From positions 124,001-188,000 of the forward strand of contig NZ_BOMM01000029.1 in assembly GCF_016862195.1 (NCBI RefSeq): a DNA stretch of 64,000 bases, read 5' to 3'. Position numbers and translations under genes: made by a program. Positions within the stretch are counted from its first letter, which is position 1, and every line of letters begins with the position of its first letter. Below are positions 57,423 through 64,000 of the stretch, one piece after another. Under the pieces are notes generated by a model. It saw nothing but the letters and a program-made list of their open reading frames with translations, did no database searches and was not told the origin of the DNA. This stretch comes from Paractinoplanes ferrugineus. Its GTDB lineage: Bacteria > Actinomycetota > Actinomycetes > Mycobacteriales > Micromonosporaceae.

Positions 57423-57962
57423 GTGACAACGGTCGAGGATCGGTTGTACTACTTCTCCGGCTCGGCGGACCGGCCGCCTGGGCAGGGAGCCCATGAGCAA
57501 GTCGCGGACGCGGCCCGCTATGCCGAGTTGGCGGGCGTGCGGCACTGGCGCCGGATGCTGTCGAACTTCTGGCCGGCGCAGTTCGTGCTGGGCGAGCGCA
57601 CCTATGGCACCGTCGAGCACGCGTTCCAGGCGGCGAAGATCGCTGTGGTCGACCCGGGGCCGGCCGAGCGGTTCGCGCTGGAGAGCGGCGACGAACTGGC
57701 ATACGGCGACGGCGCCACAGCACGCCGGCACCGCAAGCTTGTGCTGCTGGACGACGAGCAGCTGCGCCGGTGGGATCAGCTCAAGGACGCCGTGATGCGG
57801 GACGCGATGCGCGCCAAATTCAACCAGCATCAACCATTGCGTACGGTGCTGCTGGCGACCCGGACGGCGCGGCTCTGGCACGGCACCGGTCGTGGGCAGC
57901 CACCCACCCGAATCCACGACCTGGAGACCATCCGGGACGAGCTGCTGCCCGGACATCCTTGA
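57423..57962 (+). CDS. NADAR-family N-glycosidase-like protein
   Basis: 179 residues, GTG start. NADAR (DUF1768) motifs: LYYFSGSADRPP, LSNFWPAQFVLGERTYGTVE then HAFQAAK, MRDAMRAKFNQHQPLRTVLL. NADAR domains remove nucleobase or ADP-ribose-derived groups, for example in riboflavin-intermediate cleanup or reversal of ADP-ribosylation of guanine. It may be metabolic or, in toxin neighbourhoods, an antitoxin. No DarT-like gene is seen nearby. Confidence 0.88.
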   Translation: MTTVEDRLYYFSGSADRPPGQGAHEQVADAARYAELAGVRHWRRMLSNFWPAQFVLGERTYGTVEHAFQAAKIAVVDPGPAERFALESGDELAYGDGATARRHRKLVLLDDEQLRRWDQLKDAVMRDAMRAKFNQHQPLRTVLLATRTARLWHGTGRGQPPTRIHDLETIRDELLPGHP

Positions 57963-58073
57963 ACTTGTCAACACGGGTGCCGTCACCGGTCAAGCAGCGC
58001 GTCGAAGGTTGACCGCGATCGGTTCGCTCTCGCCGGCCGAACCCAGCTTCCTTTGATCAACTACGCTTGCCCT

Positions 58074-58424
58074 GTGGTTGAACGCGTTCAAGTTAGCTTG
58101 AGTAGCCGGGTTGGTGTCCTTCTCGGTTCGATCGTGGTGGTTCGTCCGGGCACAGCGCTGGCGACGTTGTTCGTGTGCGGCCCGCTGCCGGGTTTCGCGG
58201 ACGTACTGCTGCTCGCCTCATCAGATTTGTGGCTTGCCGTCGAGTCCCTCGCCGCCGCTGTCCTGATCCTGGCCGGCATCGGATGCCGTTGCTGGTCGGG
58301 TCTGGGCGACGTCCGCCCGTTGTCGCCGGTAGCGCTGCTGACCGGTCCCGTCCTGGTGGCGAACACCGTTGTGCCGATCATCATGGGTATCCGGGTGGCG
58401 AGACGCGTGGCGGTCGGCGCATGA
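58074..58424 (+). CDS. Small membrane protein, coupled to the next gene
   Basis: 116 residues from GTG 58074 (a TTG at 58053 is in frame). Three hydrophobic helices (VGVLLGSIVVVRPGTALATL, DLWLAVESLAAAVLILAGIG, VALLTGPVLVANTVVPIIMG). Stop overlaps the next start by 4 nt (ATGA), so both small membrane proteins are coupled. No homology recognised. Confidence 0.65.
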   Translation: MVERVQVSLSSRVGVLLGSIVVVRPGTALATLFVCGPLPGFADVLLLASSDLWLAVESLAAAVLILAGIGCRCWSGLGDVRPLSPVALLTGPVLVANTVVPIIMGIRVARRVAVGA

Positions 58425-58927
58425 CGGCGGCGGTTGCTCTGCGCCGGTGGGCGGTATCGACGATCGTCGCCGCGGTGCTGATCCGCGCCGTGACGAGTGT
58501 GTTCACGTTCTTCATGGTCGGGCCGTTGACGGGATTTGTCCTGACGTGGTGGTACGGCTCCGGGGCGGGTCTGGGTCTGCTGGTCGTGGAGTACTTCGCC
58601 GCGGTTGTCGCCGCGCTCGCCGGGATCGTCGGCGCCGCCCAGGCAGCGACCGGAGGCCACGCGGCGATCCGCCGTGCCACCGCGCTCGGCTGGGTCCTGC
58701 TGGCCGACATCGCCACGTACGTGGGGTCCGCGACGGTCCCCGCGATGGTTTACGGCGACTGGTCAGCACTCGCCGGCGGGGCGTACCTACTGATCGTGGG
58801 CCCGAACCTGGCGCTGGCCGCCGCTGCGGGGATGATCGTGCGGCGAGGCAGAGACGCGAAACGCCAGCAGGTTCTGCTGGCCGGTCCGTACCGGCGCAAG
58901 CCACGCCTATCGCAACTCGACTGGTAG
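58421..58927 (+). CDS. Membrane protein
   Basis: 168 residues, four TM helices (WAVSTIVAAVLIRAVTSVF, LGLLVVEYFAAVVAALAGIV, LGWVLLADIATYVGSATVPA, LLIVGPNLALAAAAGMIV), with a basic tail. The partner at 58074 has the same style; the pair may form one complex. No transporter or enzyme signature. Confidence 0.7.
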   Translation: MTAAVALRRWAVSTIVAAVLIRAVTSVFTFFMVGPLTGFVLTWWYGSGAGLGLLVVEYFAAVVAALAGIVGAAQAATGGHAAIRRATALGWVLLADIATYVGSATVPAMVYGDWSALAGGAYLLIVGPNLALAAAAGMIVRRGRDAKRQQVLLAGPYRRKPRLSQLDW

Positions 58928-59138
58928 GTCCAACGCCGTTCAGTTGAGCGTGGTCAGCGCTGGTCACCCCAGAACCAGGAATCGTCACGGTATCCGCGGG
59001 CGTCCTCGGGCCTGGCCGTCCCGGCGAGTTGACCAAGCTCGTCCCGTTCGACATGGTCGCCGAAGCCTCGATCATGGCCCCTCACTCAAGCAGGATCAAT
59101 ATTCCGTATAGCAAGGGTCGTGGCAGCCACGGGCCGGG

Positions 59139-59430
59139 TTATGCGTCGCCGAAGGTCTTGACGGCGCGGTCGATGAGCACGTCGACATCCACGGTGTCGT
59201 CGATGGTGAGGCGAACGATGAAACCTTGCAGAGTGGTCAGCAGCGCATCGGCGAGAGCTTCGGCGGCCGGTTCGCCCTGGTGCCGCTGCGAGCTGTGCTG
59301 GCGGCACCAGGGCAGCAGCACGGCGGCGAGCAAAGTTCGGAGATCAAGGGTGGTGTCCCGCGCCACGGCGGCGAGTTCCGGGTCCAGGTGAGCTTTCGTC
59401 GAGCAGTACCGCAGCAAACCTGATCTGGCC
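59139..59430 (-). pseudogene. TetR C-terminal fragment cut by an ISL3 remnant
   Basis: Only the helical ligand-domain part of a TetR protein is present (LLRYCSTKAHLDPELAAVAR, DALLTTLQGFIVRLTIDD, IDRAVKTFGDA). The DNA-binding N-terminus is missing; upstream of about 59430 the sequence is the ISL3 fragment in the opposite orientation. Insertion followed by deletion explains it. The flanking 58928-59138 stretch has no supportable gene. Confidence 0.7.
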
Positions 59431-59445
59431 AGAGTGCCCCGCCCG

Positions 59446-59836
59446 CTCTCGGTCCGGCAGGTGACCGGCTGGATGTGCCGACACCCGGACAACCTCGTCA
59501 GTCGCGACGCCGAGTAGCTTCAGAGCATTCTCGACCGGTGCCCTGAGCTGCGTTCCGCTGTCGATCTGGTGCGTTCGTTCGCCGACATGATGACCCACCT
59601 GCACGGCGAACGGCTCCCCGCGTGGATCACCGCGGCCGAACAAGCTGCGCTTCCCCGGCATCAGCCGTTTCGCCGGCGGCCTCACCGCCGACGTCGCCGC
59701 GGTCACCGCCGGGCTCAGCTTGAACTTCAGTTCCGGACCGGTCGAGGGCAACGTCAACCGCATCAAAATGATCAAAAGACAGATGTACGGTCGAGCAGGC
59801 TTCGATCTACTCCGTAAGCGAATCTTGCTCGCCTAG
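59446..59836 (+). mobile_element. ISL3-family transposase 3' remnant with stop and frameshift
   Basis: Reading frames match the C-terminal third of ISL3 transposases: LSVRQVTGWMCRHPDNL, LQSILDRCPELRSAVDL, then VRSFADMMTHLHGERLPAWI, and, one frame over, ISRFAGGLTADVAAV, SSGPVEGNVNRIKMIKRQMY, GRAGFDLLRKRILLA and a stop. An in-frame TAG interrupts at 59515-59517 and one extra C near 59654 shifts the frame. The 5' part with the first DDE Asp and terminal repeats is missing. Confidence 0.8.
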
Positions 59837-59925
59837 CGAGCGATGACACTCCTGGATCATGAAGGCGTCTCCTCAAAACCGCACTCCACGACCCTTGTTC
59901 GGCATGATCCAGATAGCCTCGTCAA

Positions 59926-60267
59926 GTGACCGACGAACTGCCCTGGGAGAACTACGATCGGGACCGGCTGAGGTCGGGACGGTCCTACCCCGTCGGGCGA
60001 GACTTCGTCGAACGCTGCCTGCGAGAGACGGGAGCGGTGGTCGGCTCGTTGAGCTTCGTCGGTGGGACCGCGGATCCGCAGCACACAGCGGAAAGGTTCG
60101 GCCTTCTCGACCTTTTCTGGTTCAGTGACGTTCCCGGCCGCATTGCCTTCAACCGGGCCAGATCGCCGGCGAGTCACCTGTTTATGAGGGTGTGGGCCGT
60201 GCCGTCCGGGCAGCGCCGACAGGCGGCCCAACTTCTCGCGGACGGGCTGCCGACGGCTTGCCGTTAG
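59926..60267 (+). CDS. Hypothetical protein
   Basis: 113 residues, GTG start. Sequence is globular (LPWENYDRDRLRSGRSYPVG; GAVVGSLSFVGGTADPQHTA; GLLDLFWFSDVPGRIAFNRA). No recognised family. It follows the ISL3 remnant, so it belongs to the accessory block. Could be part of an immunity-like cluster with the gene at 60498 (weak). Confidence 0.5.
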   Translation: MTDELPWENYDRDRLRSGRSYPVGRDFVERCLRETGAVVGSLSFVGGTADPQHTAERFGLLDLFWFSDVPGRIAFNRARSPASHLFMRVWAVPSGQRRQAAQLLADGLPTACR

Positions 60268-60497
60268 GCCGTGGCGGCGTTGAGCCGGATCGGCACGGGC
60301 TGGTCGAGTTCGCAGCACGTTCTAACCTTGTCGCAGGTGAACCAGGCATTGCAGATAGAAGAGACCTGACTGTGCCGCAAGTAGGTACCTGGGAACCGAT
60401 CCGACCTATTGGTGCATGAACGTGAACCGCTAGGCCATCACGGACATGGCGACCGAACCCGGATGCTTGCCGGAGTTGCAGAGATCATTCACTGAAA

Positions 60498-60788
60498 ATG
60501 CGCCAGAACCCCGAACTCACGAACAAAACCATCGCGGACTACCACCAGATCCACGTTTTCGACGAGGGACCGGAGACGCACCTCGGCGACGAGTGGACCG
60601 GTAGAGCAACTGATGACCACCTAGCTGCCGGCCCGGTCGCGGTCGGCACCACGGTCGAGGTCAACATCGCGGTCAGGGCGAGCAGCCGGTTGGCTGCGAT
60701 TGCAGGTGTGGTCGGCCGCGGAAGCGCCGGTGGTGGTGTCCAAGCGTTGGCGGCCGCCGGCGTAGAGATTCTTCTGCCAGATCACTGA
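60498..60788 (+). CDS. Hypothetical protein, probably 3'-truncated
   Basis: 96 residues. The first 60 are well ordered (TIADYHQIHVFDEGPETHLG; EWTGRATDDHLAAGPVAVGT), loosely reminiscent of ComJ-like proteins. After VRASSRLA the composition changes to a Gly/Ala run, suggesting a frameshift or truncation. The 60268-60497 gap contains another copy of AGTAGGTACCT (60380-60390) but no supportable gene. Confidence 0.4.
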   Translation: MRQNPELTNKTIADYHQIHVFDEGPETHLGDEWTGRATDDHLAAGPVAVGTTVEVNIAVRASSRLAAIAGVVGRGSAGGGVQALAAAGVEILLPDH

Positions 60789-60831
60789 CGGCCAGTGGTG
60801 TCGCCACTGAAGACCGGAGCCAGGAGGACGG

Positions 60832-61227
60832 TCAGGTGACCAGTGTGCAGGTGTCGAAAGACAGGCAACCGCAACCGGCGCAGGCCGTGAACTGTTCACG
60901 TTCGCGTTCCAAGCGGGCGATACGTTCGTCGACGGCCCGGCCCCAGCATTGGGAAGCGCGCTGCCAGAACGCGCGGGTCGGGGCGACGCCCTCGGGCAGG
61001 AACGCCAGGACCTCGCTGATCTGCGCGAGCGTCATGCCGACGCGCTGCGAGGCTCGCACGAACGCCACGCGGCGCAGGGCGTTGTCGTCGTAACGGCGCT
61101 GGTTGCCGGCGGTGCGGTGGCTGCTGATCAGGCCCTGCCGCTCGTAGAAGCGCAGCGTCGAGGCGGGCGCACCACTCCGGCTGGCCAATTCACCGGTCGT
61201 GAGCATCGGCATGAGGTCGGCCGTCAC
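60832..61227 (-). CDS. soxR: SoxR-type redox-sensing MerR regulator
   Basis: 131 residues. MerR HTH: LTTGELASRSGAPASTLRFY, then ERQGLISSHRTAGNQRRYDD, a long coiled helix, and a [2Fe-2S] motif CX2CXCX5C at Cys116, 119, 121 and 127 (CAGCGCLSFDTC). Actinomycete SoxR reacts to redox-active compounds and controls oxidoreductases and transporters. GTG 61227 or an internal ATG may start it. Divergent from the NmrA-SnoaL gene with a perfect inverted repeat in the gap. Confidence 0.9.
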   Translation of the reverse strand: MTADLMPMLTTGELASRSGAPASTLRFYERQGLISSHRTAGNQRRYDDNALRRVAFVRASQRVGMTLAQISEVLAFLPEGVAPTRAFWQRASQCWGRAVDERIARLEREREQFTACAGCGCLSFDTCTLVT

Positions 61228-61248
61228 CGGGCCAGCGTAACGCTTGAC

Positions 61249-61264
61249 GTGAACCTTGGTTCAC
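61249..61264. promoter_or_regulatory. SoxR-type operator
   Basis: GTGAACC-TT-GGTTCAC, perfect 7-bp arms. It abuts TTGACG (61244-61249), a possible -35 element reading rightward, as expected for a MerR-type activator site. Confidence 0.6.
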
Positions 61265-61272
61265 CACGAAGC

Positions 61273-62505
61273 ATGGCCGGCATGACAGACATCAAGCAGA
61301 CTCTGGTGATCGGGGCGACCGGCAACATCGGCCGGCATGTCGTACGGTCGCTGCGCGACCGAGGTCTCGGGGTGCGCGGGCTGGCCCGTGACGTGAGTGG
61401 CCTGCCCGAGGGCGTCGACCGGGTGAGTGCGGACGTGCGGGACCTCGACGCGCTTCGTGCCGCCGTACGCGATGTCGACGCCGTGTTGTTGATTTGGCCC
61501 TTCATGGCGGCCGACGCGGTCGCCGAGGTCGCGGCCGTGCTCGGCCGGCCGGGACGGCGGGTGGTGTACGTCTCGGCGATGAGCGTGCGCGACGACGCCC
61601 CGCCCGAGCGCAACGGCGTGTGGGGCCAGGTCGAGGACGCCATCCGGCGCAGCGGCGCCGACTGGACGTTCCTGCGGGCCAGCGGCTTCGCGACCAACAC
61701 CCTGCAGTGGGCGCCGGCGATCCGGGCCGGGCGCCCGGTGCGGATCCCGTACCTGAACGCGAGCCGGTCGTTGATCGACGAGCGCGACATCGCGGACGTC
61801 GCGGTCCTGGCCATGACCTCGCCCGGCCACGCCGGGCGGGCCTACAACCTCACCGGGCCGGCGGCGGTCACCCAGGCCGAGCAGGTACGGCTGATCGGGG
61901 CGGCGGCCGGTCGGCCGGTGTCGGCCGAGGAAGCCGGACATGACGAGGCGCGGGCGGACATGGCGAGCTGGGCGGAGCCGGCTTTCGCCGACGCCGCGCT
62001 GGCGTACTGGGCCTCTCTGGTCGCCACGCCGGAGCCGGTGACAGATACCGTACGGGAATTGACCGGCTCGCCGGCCCGATCGTTCGCGTCGTGGGCCCGT
62101 GCCCACGCTGCCGACTTCCGCCCGCTGCCGGTCGAGGAGGTCGCCCGGCGTTACGTCGAGGCGTTCCGGGCCGGGCGGATGGACCGCGCGCTGACGCTCA
62201 CCGACCCCGACCTTGTCCGGGTCGCGCCCACCGAGACCGGCGGGGAGCGTACGGAGTTGCGCGGCCTGCCCGACATCATGGCCAACGCCGAGCGGCTGAC
62301 CGCCGACCTGGAGATCCACGCCGTGACCGCCGACGGCCCGTTCGTCGGCGGCGACCGCTTCGTCGTCCGGTTCACCTTCGAGCAGACCTATCGCCCCACC
62401 GGGCGGCGCACCGAGGCGACAAAACTGTCCCTCTATACCGTGGCGGGCGGCGCGATCGTCCGTGAGGAGGTCAGCTACTTCGATCCCCCGACCCCTCGCC
62501 AGTGA
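61273..62505 (+). CDS. NmrA-like oxidoreductase fused to a SnoaL-like domain
   Basis: 410 residues from ATG 61273; ATG 61282 is also possible. N-terminal NmrA/atypical SDR (TLVIGATGNIGRHVVRSLRD; LRASGFATNTLQWAP; YNLTGPAAVTQAEQVRLIGA) spans about 1-290. The C-terminal SnoaL/NTF2-like domain (about 295-410) opens VARRYVEAFRAGRMDRALTL and ends SLYTVAGGAIVREEVSYFDP. The fusion implies reduction plus hydration/isomerisation or ligand binding of one metabolite. It overlaps the convergent NmrA gene by 35 bp. Confidence 0.88.
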   Translation: MAGMTDIKQTLVIGATGNIGRHVVRSLRDRGLGVRGLARDVSGLPEGVDRVSADVRDLDALRAAVRDVDAVLLIWPFMAADAVAEVAAVLGRPGRRVVYVSAMSVRDDAPPERNGVWGQVEDAIRRSGADWTFLRASGFATNTLQWAPAIRAGRPVRIPYLNASRSLIDERDIADVAVLAMTSPGHAGRAYNLTGPAAVTQAEQVRLIGAAAGRPVSAEEAGHDEARADMASWAEPAFADAALAYWASLVATPEPVTDTVRELTGSPARSFASWARAHAADFRPLPVEEVARRYVEAFRAGRMDRALTLTDPDLVRVAPTETGGERTELRGLPDIMANAERLTADLEIHAVTADGPFVGGDRFVVRFTFEQTYRPTGRRTEATKLSLYTVAGGAIVREEVSYFDPPTPRQ

Positions 62506-63379
62506 AAGCGGTGGCGTGGTCGGTGGCCCACTGACGGAACGTCTTTGGTGGTCGTCCGAGTTGGTCGGCAACCGTGGAGGTGACGTATGCGGGCTGTCCC
62601 GTGGCGGCGTTCCAGGCGGCCAGCAGCATGTCCGCCGCCGGGCGCGAGATCTCCGGGGTCCGGCGCCGGAATTCGTCGGGCGTCAGTTCCTCGAAGGTGA
62701 TCGGGCGGCCCAGCACCTCGCCGATGATGCGCACCTGTTCGGCCTGAGTGAGCGACTCGGGGCCGGTCAGGACGTAGTCACCGCCGGCGTGTCCGTCTTC
62801 GGACAGGGTTCGCGCGACGACGGCGGTGACGTCCCGGTCGTCGATGGGGGCTGTCTCCGCTGAGCCGTACGGCCATCGGACCGTGCCGTCGTCGCGGATG
62901 GAGGCGGCCCACCAGAACAGGGCGTTCGATGCGAACATGCCCGGTCGGATGATCGTCGATTCGAGTCCGGTGGCCGAGATGAGCCGCTCGATCTCGGCGT
63001 GCAGCGCTGCCATCGGGTTCGGCTGCTGGAAGAACGGGTGCGGGGTCCGGTGCGGGGCGGACAGGTAGACGACGCGCCGCGGGTGGGCGGCCAGCCGATC
63101 GACGACGGCGGCGGCGGTCTGCGGCGGTGCGGTCCAGACGAGGAAGACCGCACTGACACCGCGTAGCGCGGCGTCGAGGGATTCGGGCACGGTGAGATCG
63201 CCGGTGACGACTTCGACGCCGGCGGGAAGGGACACCGCCGATTCGGGCCGGCGCACGAGGGCTCGGACCGGCACCCCCTCGTCGGCCAACTGTTCGACCA
63301 CGGCGCGGCCGATCCGCCCGGTCGCCCCCGTGACGAGCACCGGGGATCCTGCGGCGGAAGTCGCGTTCGTCTGCTTCAT
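62471..63379 (-). CDS. NmrA-family NAD(P)-binding protein
   Basis: 302 residues from ATG 63379 (ATG 63391 also in frame). MKQTNATSAAGSPVLVTGAT then GRIGRAVVEQLADEG; middle VVYLSAPHRTPHPFFQQP; TIIRPGMFASNALFWW; YVLTGPESLTQAEQVRIIGE; end QLGRPPKTFRQWATDHA. Close paralogue in style to 55508 and to the N-half of 61273. Divergent from TetR at 63442; an inverted repeat lies between. Likely quinone/aldehyde stress enzyme. Confidence 0.9.
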   Translation of the reverse strand: MKQTNATSAAGSPVLVTGATGRIGRAVVEQLADEGVPVRALVRRPESAVSLPAGVEVVTGDLTVPESLDAALRGVSAVFLVWTAPPQTAAAVVDRLAAHPRRVVYLSAPHRTPHPFFQQPNPMAALHAEIERLISATGLESTIIRPGMFASNALFWWAASIRDDGTVRWPYGSAETAPIDDRDVTAVVARTLSEDGHAGGDYVLTGPESLTQAEQVRIIGEVLGRPITFEELTPDEFRRRTPEISRPAADMLLAAWNAATGQPAYVTSTVADQLGRPPKTFRQWATDHATAFTGEGSGDRSS

Positions 63380-63393
63380 GAAGTCAGTCAAAC

Positions 63394-63423
63394 GTTACCG
63401 GGTTAAAAAAACAACTCAGTAAC
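63394..63423. promoter_or_regulatory. Operator between NmrA and TetR
   Basis: GTTACCGGGTT and AACTCAGTAAC form a 9/11 inverted repeat with an 8-bp spacer, an unusually A-rich segment in this DNA. It lies 14 bp from the NmrA start and 18 bp from the TetR start. Confidence 0.6.
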
Positions 63424-63441
63424 AAATGATACTCTGTCGAA

Positions 63442-64000
63442 GTGATCGAGTCGGCCGGGCTGCGGGCACGCAAGAAGCTGCGCACACGCGACGCCATCGC
63501 GGACGCAGCCATCTCGCTGTTCCTGGCGCGCGGGTTCGACCAGGTCTCGGTGTCCGACATCGCCGCGACGGCCGAGGTGTCGAAACCGACGCTGTTCCGC
63601 TACTTCCCCACCAAAGAAGACCTGGTTCTGCACCGCTTCGCCGACCACAGCGGGGAGGCCGCACGCGTCGTGCGCGGCCGACCTCCCGACGTCCCGCCGA
63701 TGGCCGCCCTGCACCGGCATTTCCGAGCTGGTCTCGATCGTTTCGAGCCGGTCACCGGCCTCAACGACCACCCCGAGGTGGTCGCGTTTCATCGGCTGGT
63801 GTTCGCCACCGCGAGCCTGACCGGACGACTCACGCAGTACCAGCTCGACGACGAGGAGGCACTGGCTGCCGCCTTCGGATCGGGCATCGAGGGGCGGTTG
63901 CAGGCCGCGCAGGTGATCGCTGTTCAACGCGTGCTCGCCCGGACCAACTGGCAGAAGATCGCCGACGGGCGGACCGCACACGATGTGCAACCCGAGGCGA
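63442..64000 (+). CDS. TetR family transcriptional regulator, C-terminus beyond window
   Basis: 186 codons in the window, GTG start, open at the right edge. HTH: RDAIADAAISLFLARGFDQV, then IAATAEVSKPTLFRYFPTKE. Ligand domain: VVAFHRLVFATASLTGRLTQ, AAFGSGIEGRLQAAQVIAVQ. As it is divergent from an NmrA gene and an inverted repeat lies between, it likely controls that gene and itself. Confidence 0.88.
   Translation, partial: MIESAGLRARKKLRTRDAIADAAISLFLARGFDQVSVSDIAATAEVSKPTLFRYFPTKEDLVLHRFADHSGEAARVVRGRPPDVPPMAALHRHFRAGLDRFEPVTGLNDHPEVVAFHRLVFATASLTGRLTQYQLDDEEALAAAFGSGIEGRLQAAQVIAVQRVLARTNWQKIADGRTAHDVQPEA

Noticed and set aside
1-64000. Biosynthetic gene cluster, prophage or integrative element
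   Set aside because: No PKS/NRPS, terpene cyclase, phage structural, integrase or conjugation genes were seen; mobile DNA is limited to IS110 and ISL3 fragments.

Overview
The window is high-GC DNA (roughly 70%, strong G/C third-position bias, frequent GTG starts) from a filamentous actinomycete. The gene content suggests Micromonosporaceae, such as Actinoplanes or a relative: a Wag31-type DivIVA, many secreted carbohydrate-active and CBM2/FN3 proteins, an MmpS-like protein, an AtuA/acyl-CoA carboxylase operon, a NACHT membrane NTPase and many one-gene TetR, MarR, PadR and HxlR switches. This is inference; no rRNA or other phylogenetic marker is present.

Layout. 1-5 kb: the start of a secreted GH27 alpha-galactosidase runs off the left edge; then a PadR regulator coupled to a membrane protein with a permease-prefix-like N-terminus, a HAD phosphatase, and a divergent SDR/XRE pair. 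5.6-12.9 kb: a catabolic locus with an acyl-CoA dehydrogenase facing an operon of AtuA-family protein, carboxyltransferase, biotin carboxylase/BCCP and TetR, with a palindromic operator in the divergent gap. 12.9-24.7 kb: a PadR-like regulator, a stand-alone DivIVA paralogue, a lipoprotein, secreted beta-sandwich and DUF3455-like proteins, a protealysin-like M4 protease, VOC, pentapeptide-repeat, RDD and ClpX-zinc-finger/HTH proteins. 24.7-31.2 kb: an XRE/SDR pair, a Tat-exported BNR protein, a secreted hydrolase, and SMI1/KNR4-like and unknown proteins. 31.4-35.9 kb: a GGDEF-EAL protein, a PadR gene coupled to a signal-peptidase homologue that has lost both catalytic residues, and small membrane proteins. 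35.9-44.1 kb: SDR/TetR, an S51-like peptidase, a divergent MarR pair, a two-module secreted esterase whose first module lacks its catalytic residues, and a CBM2-FN3 protein. 44-60.8 kb is accessory: IS110 and ISL3 fragments, truncated genes, a NACHT NTPase, NADAR, ankyrin and VOC proteins, an aldo/keto reductase, and a protein with a 120-bp internal duplication. 60.8-64 kb: SoxR with an NmrA-SnoaL fusion, then NmrA/TetR, where TetR runs off the right edge.

How genes work together. The clearest pathway is the AtuA operon with its acyl-CoA dehydrogenase, expected to oxidise and carboxylate a branched acyl-CoA under TetR control. The most repeated theme is a regulator beside or divergent from a small redox or detoxification enzyme, seen eight times. 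Most of these gaps carry an inverted repeat readable in the sequence, so the window holds many independent stress or xenobiotic switches. Several genes carry apparent single-base frameshifts (near 5.34, 22.83, 29.88 and 59.65 kb), which are either genuine decay or uncorrected assembly indels. No CRISPR array, intact prophage, rRNA or tRNA was found.
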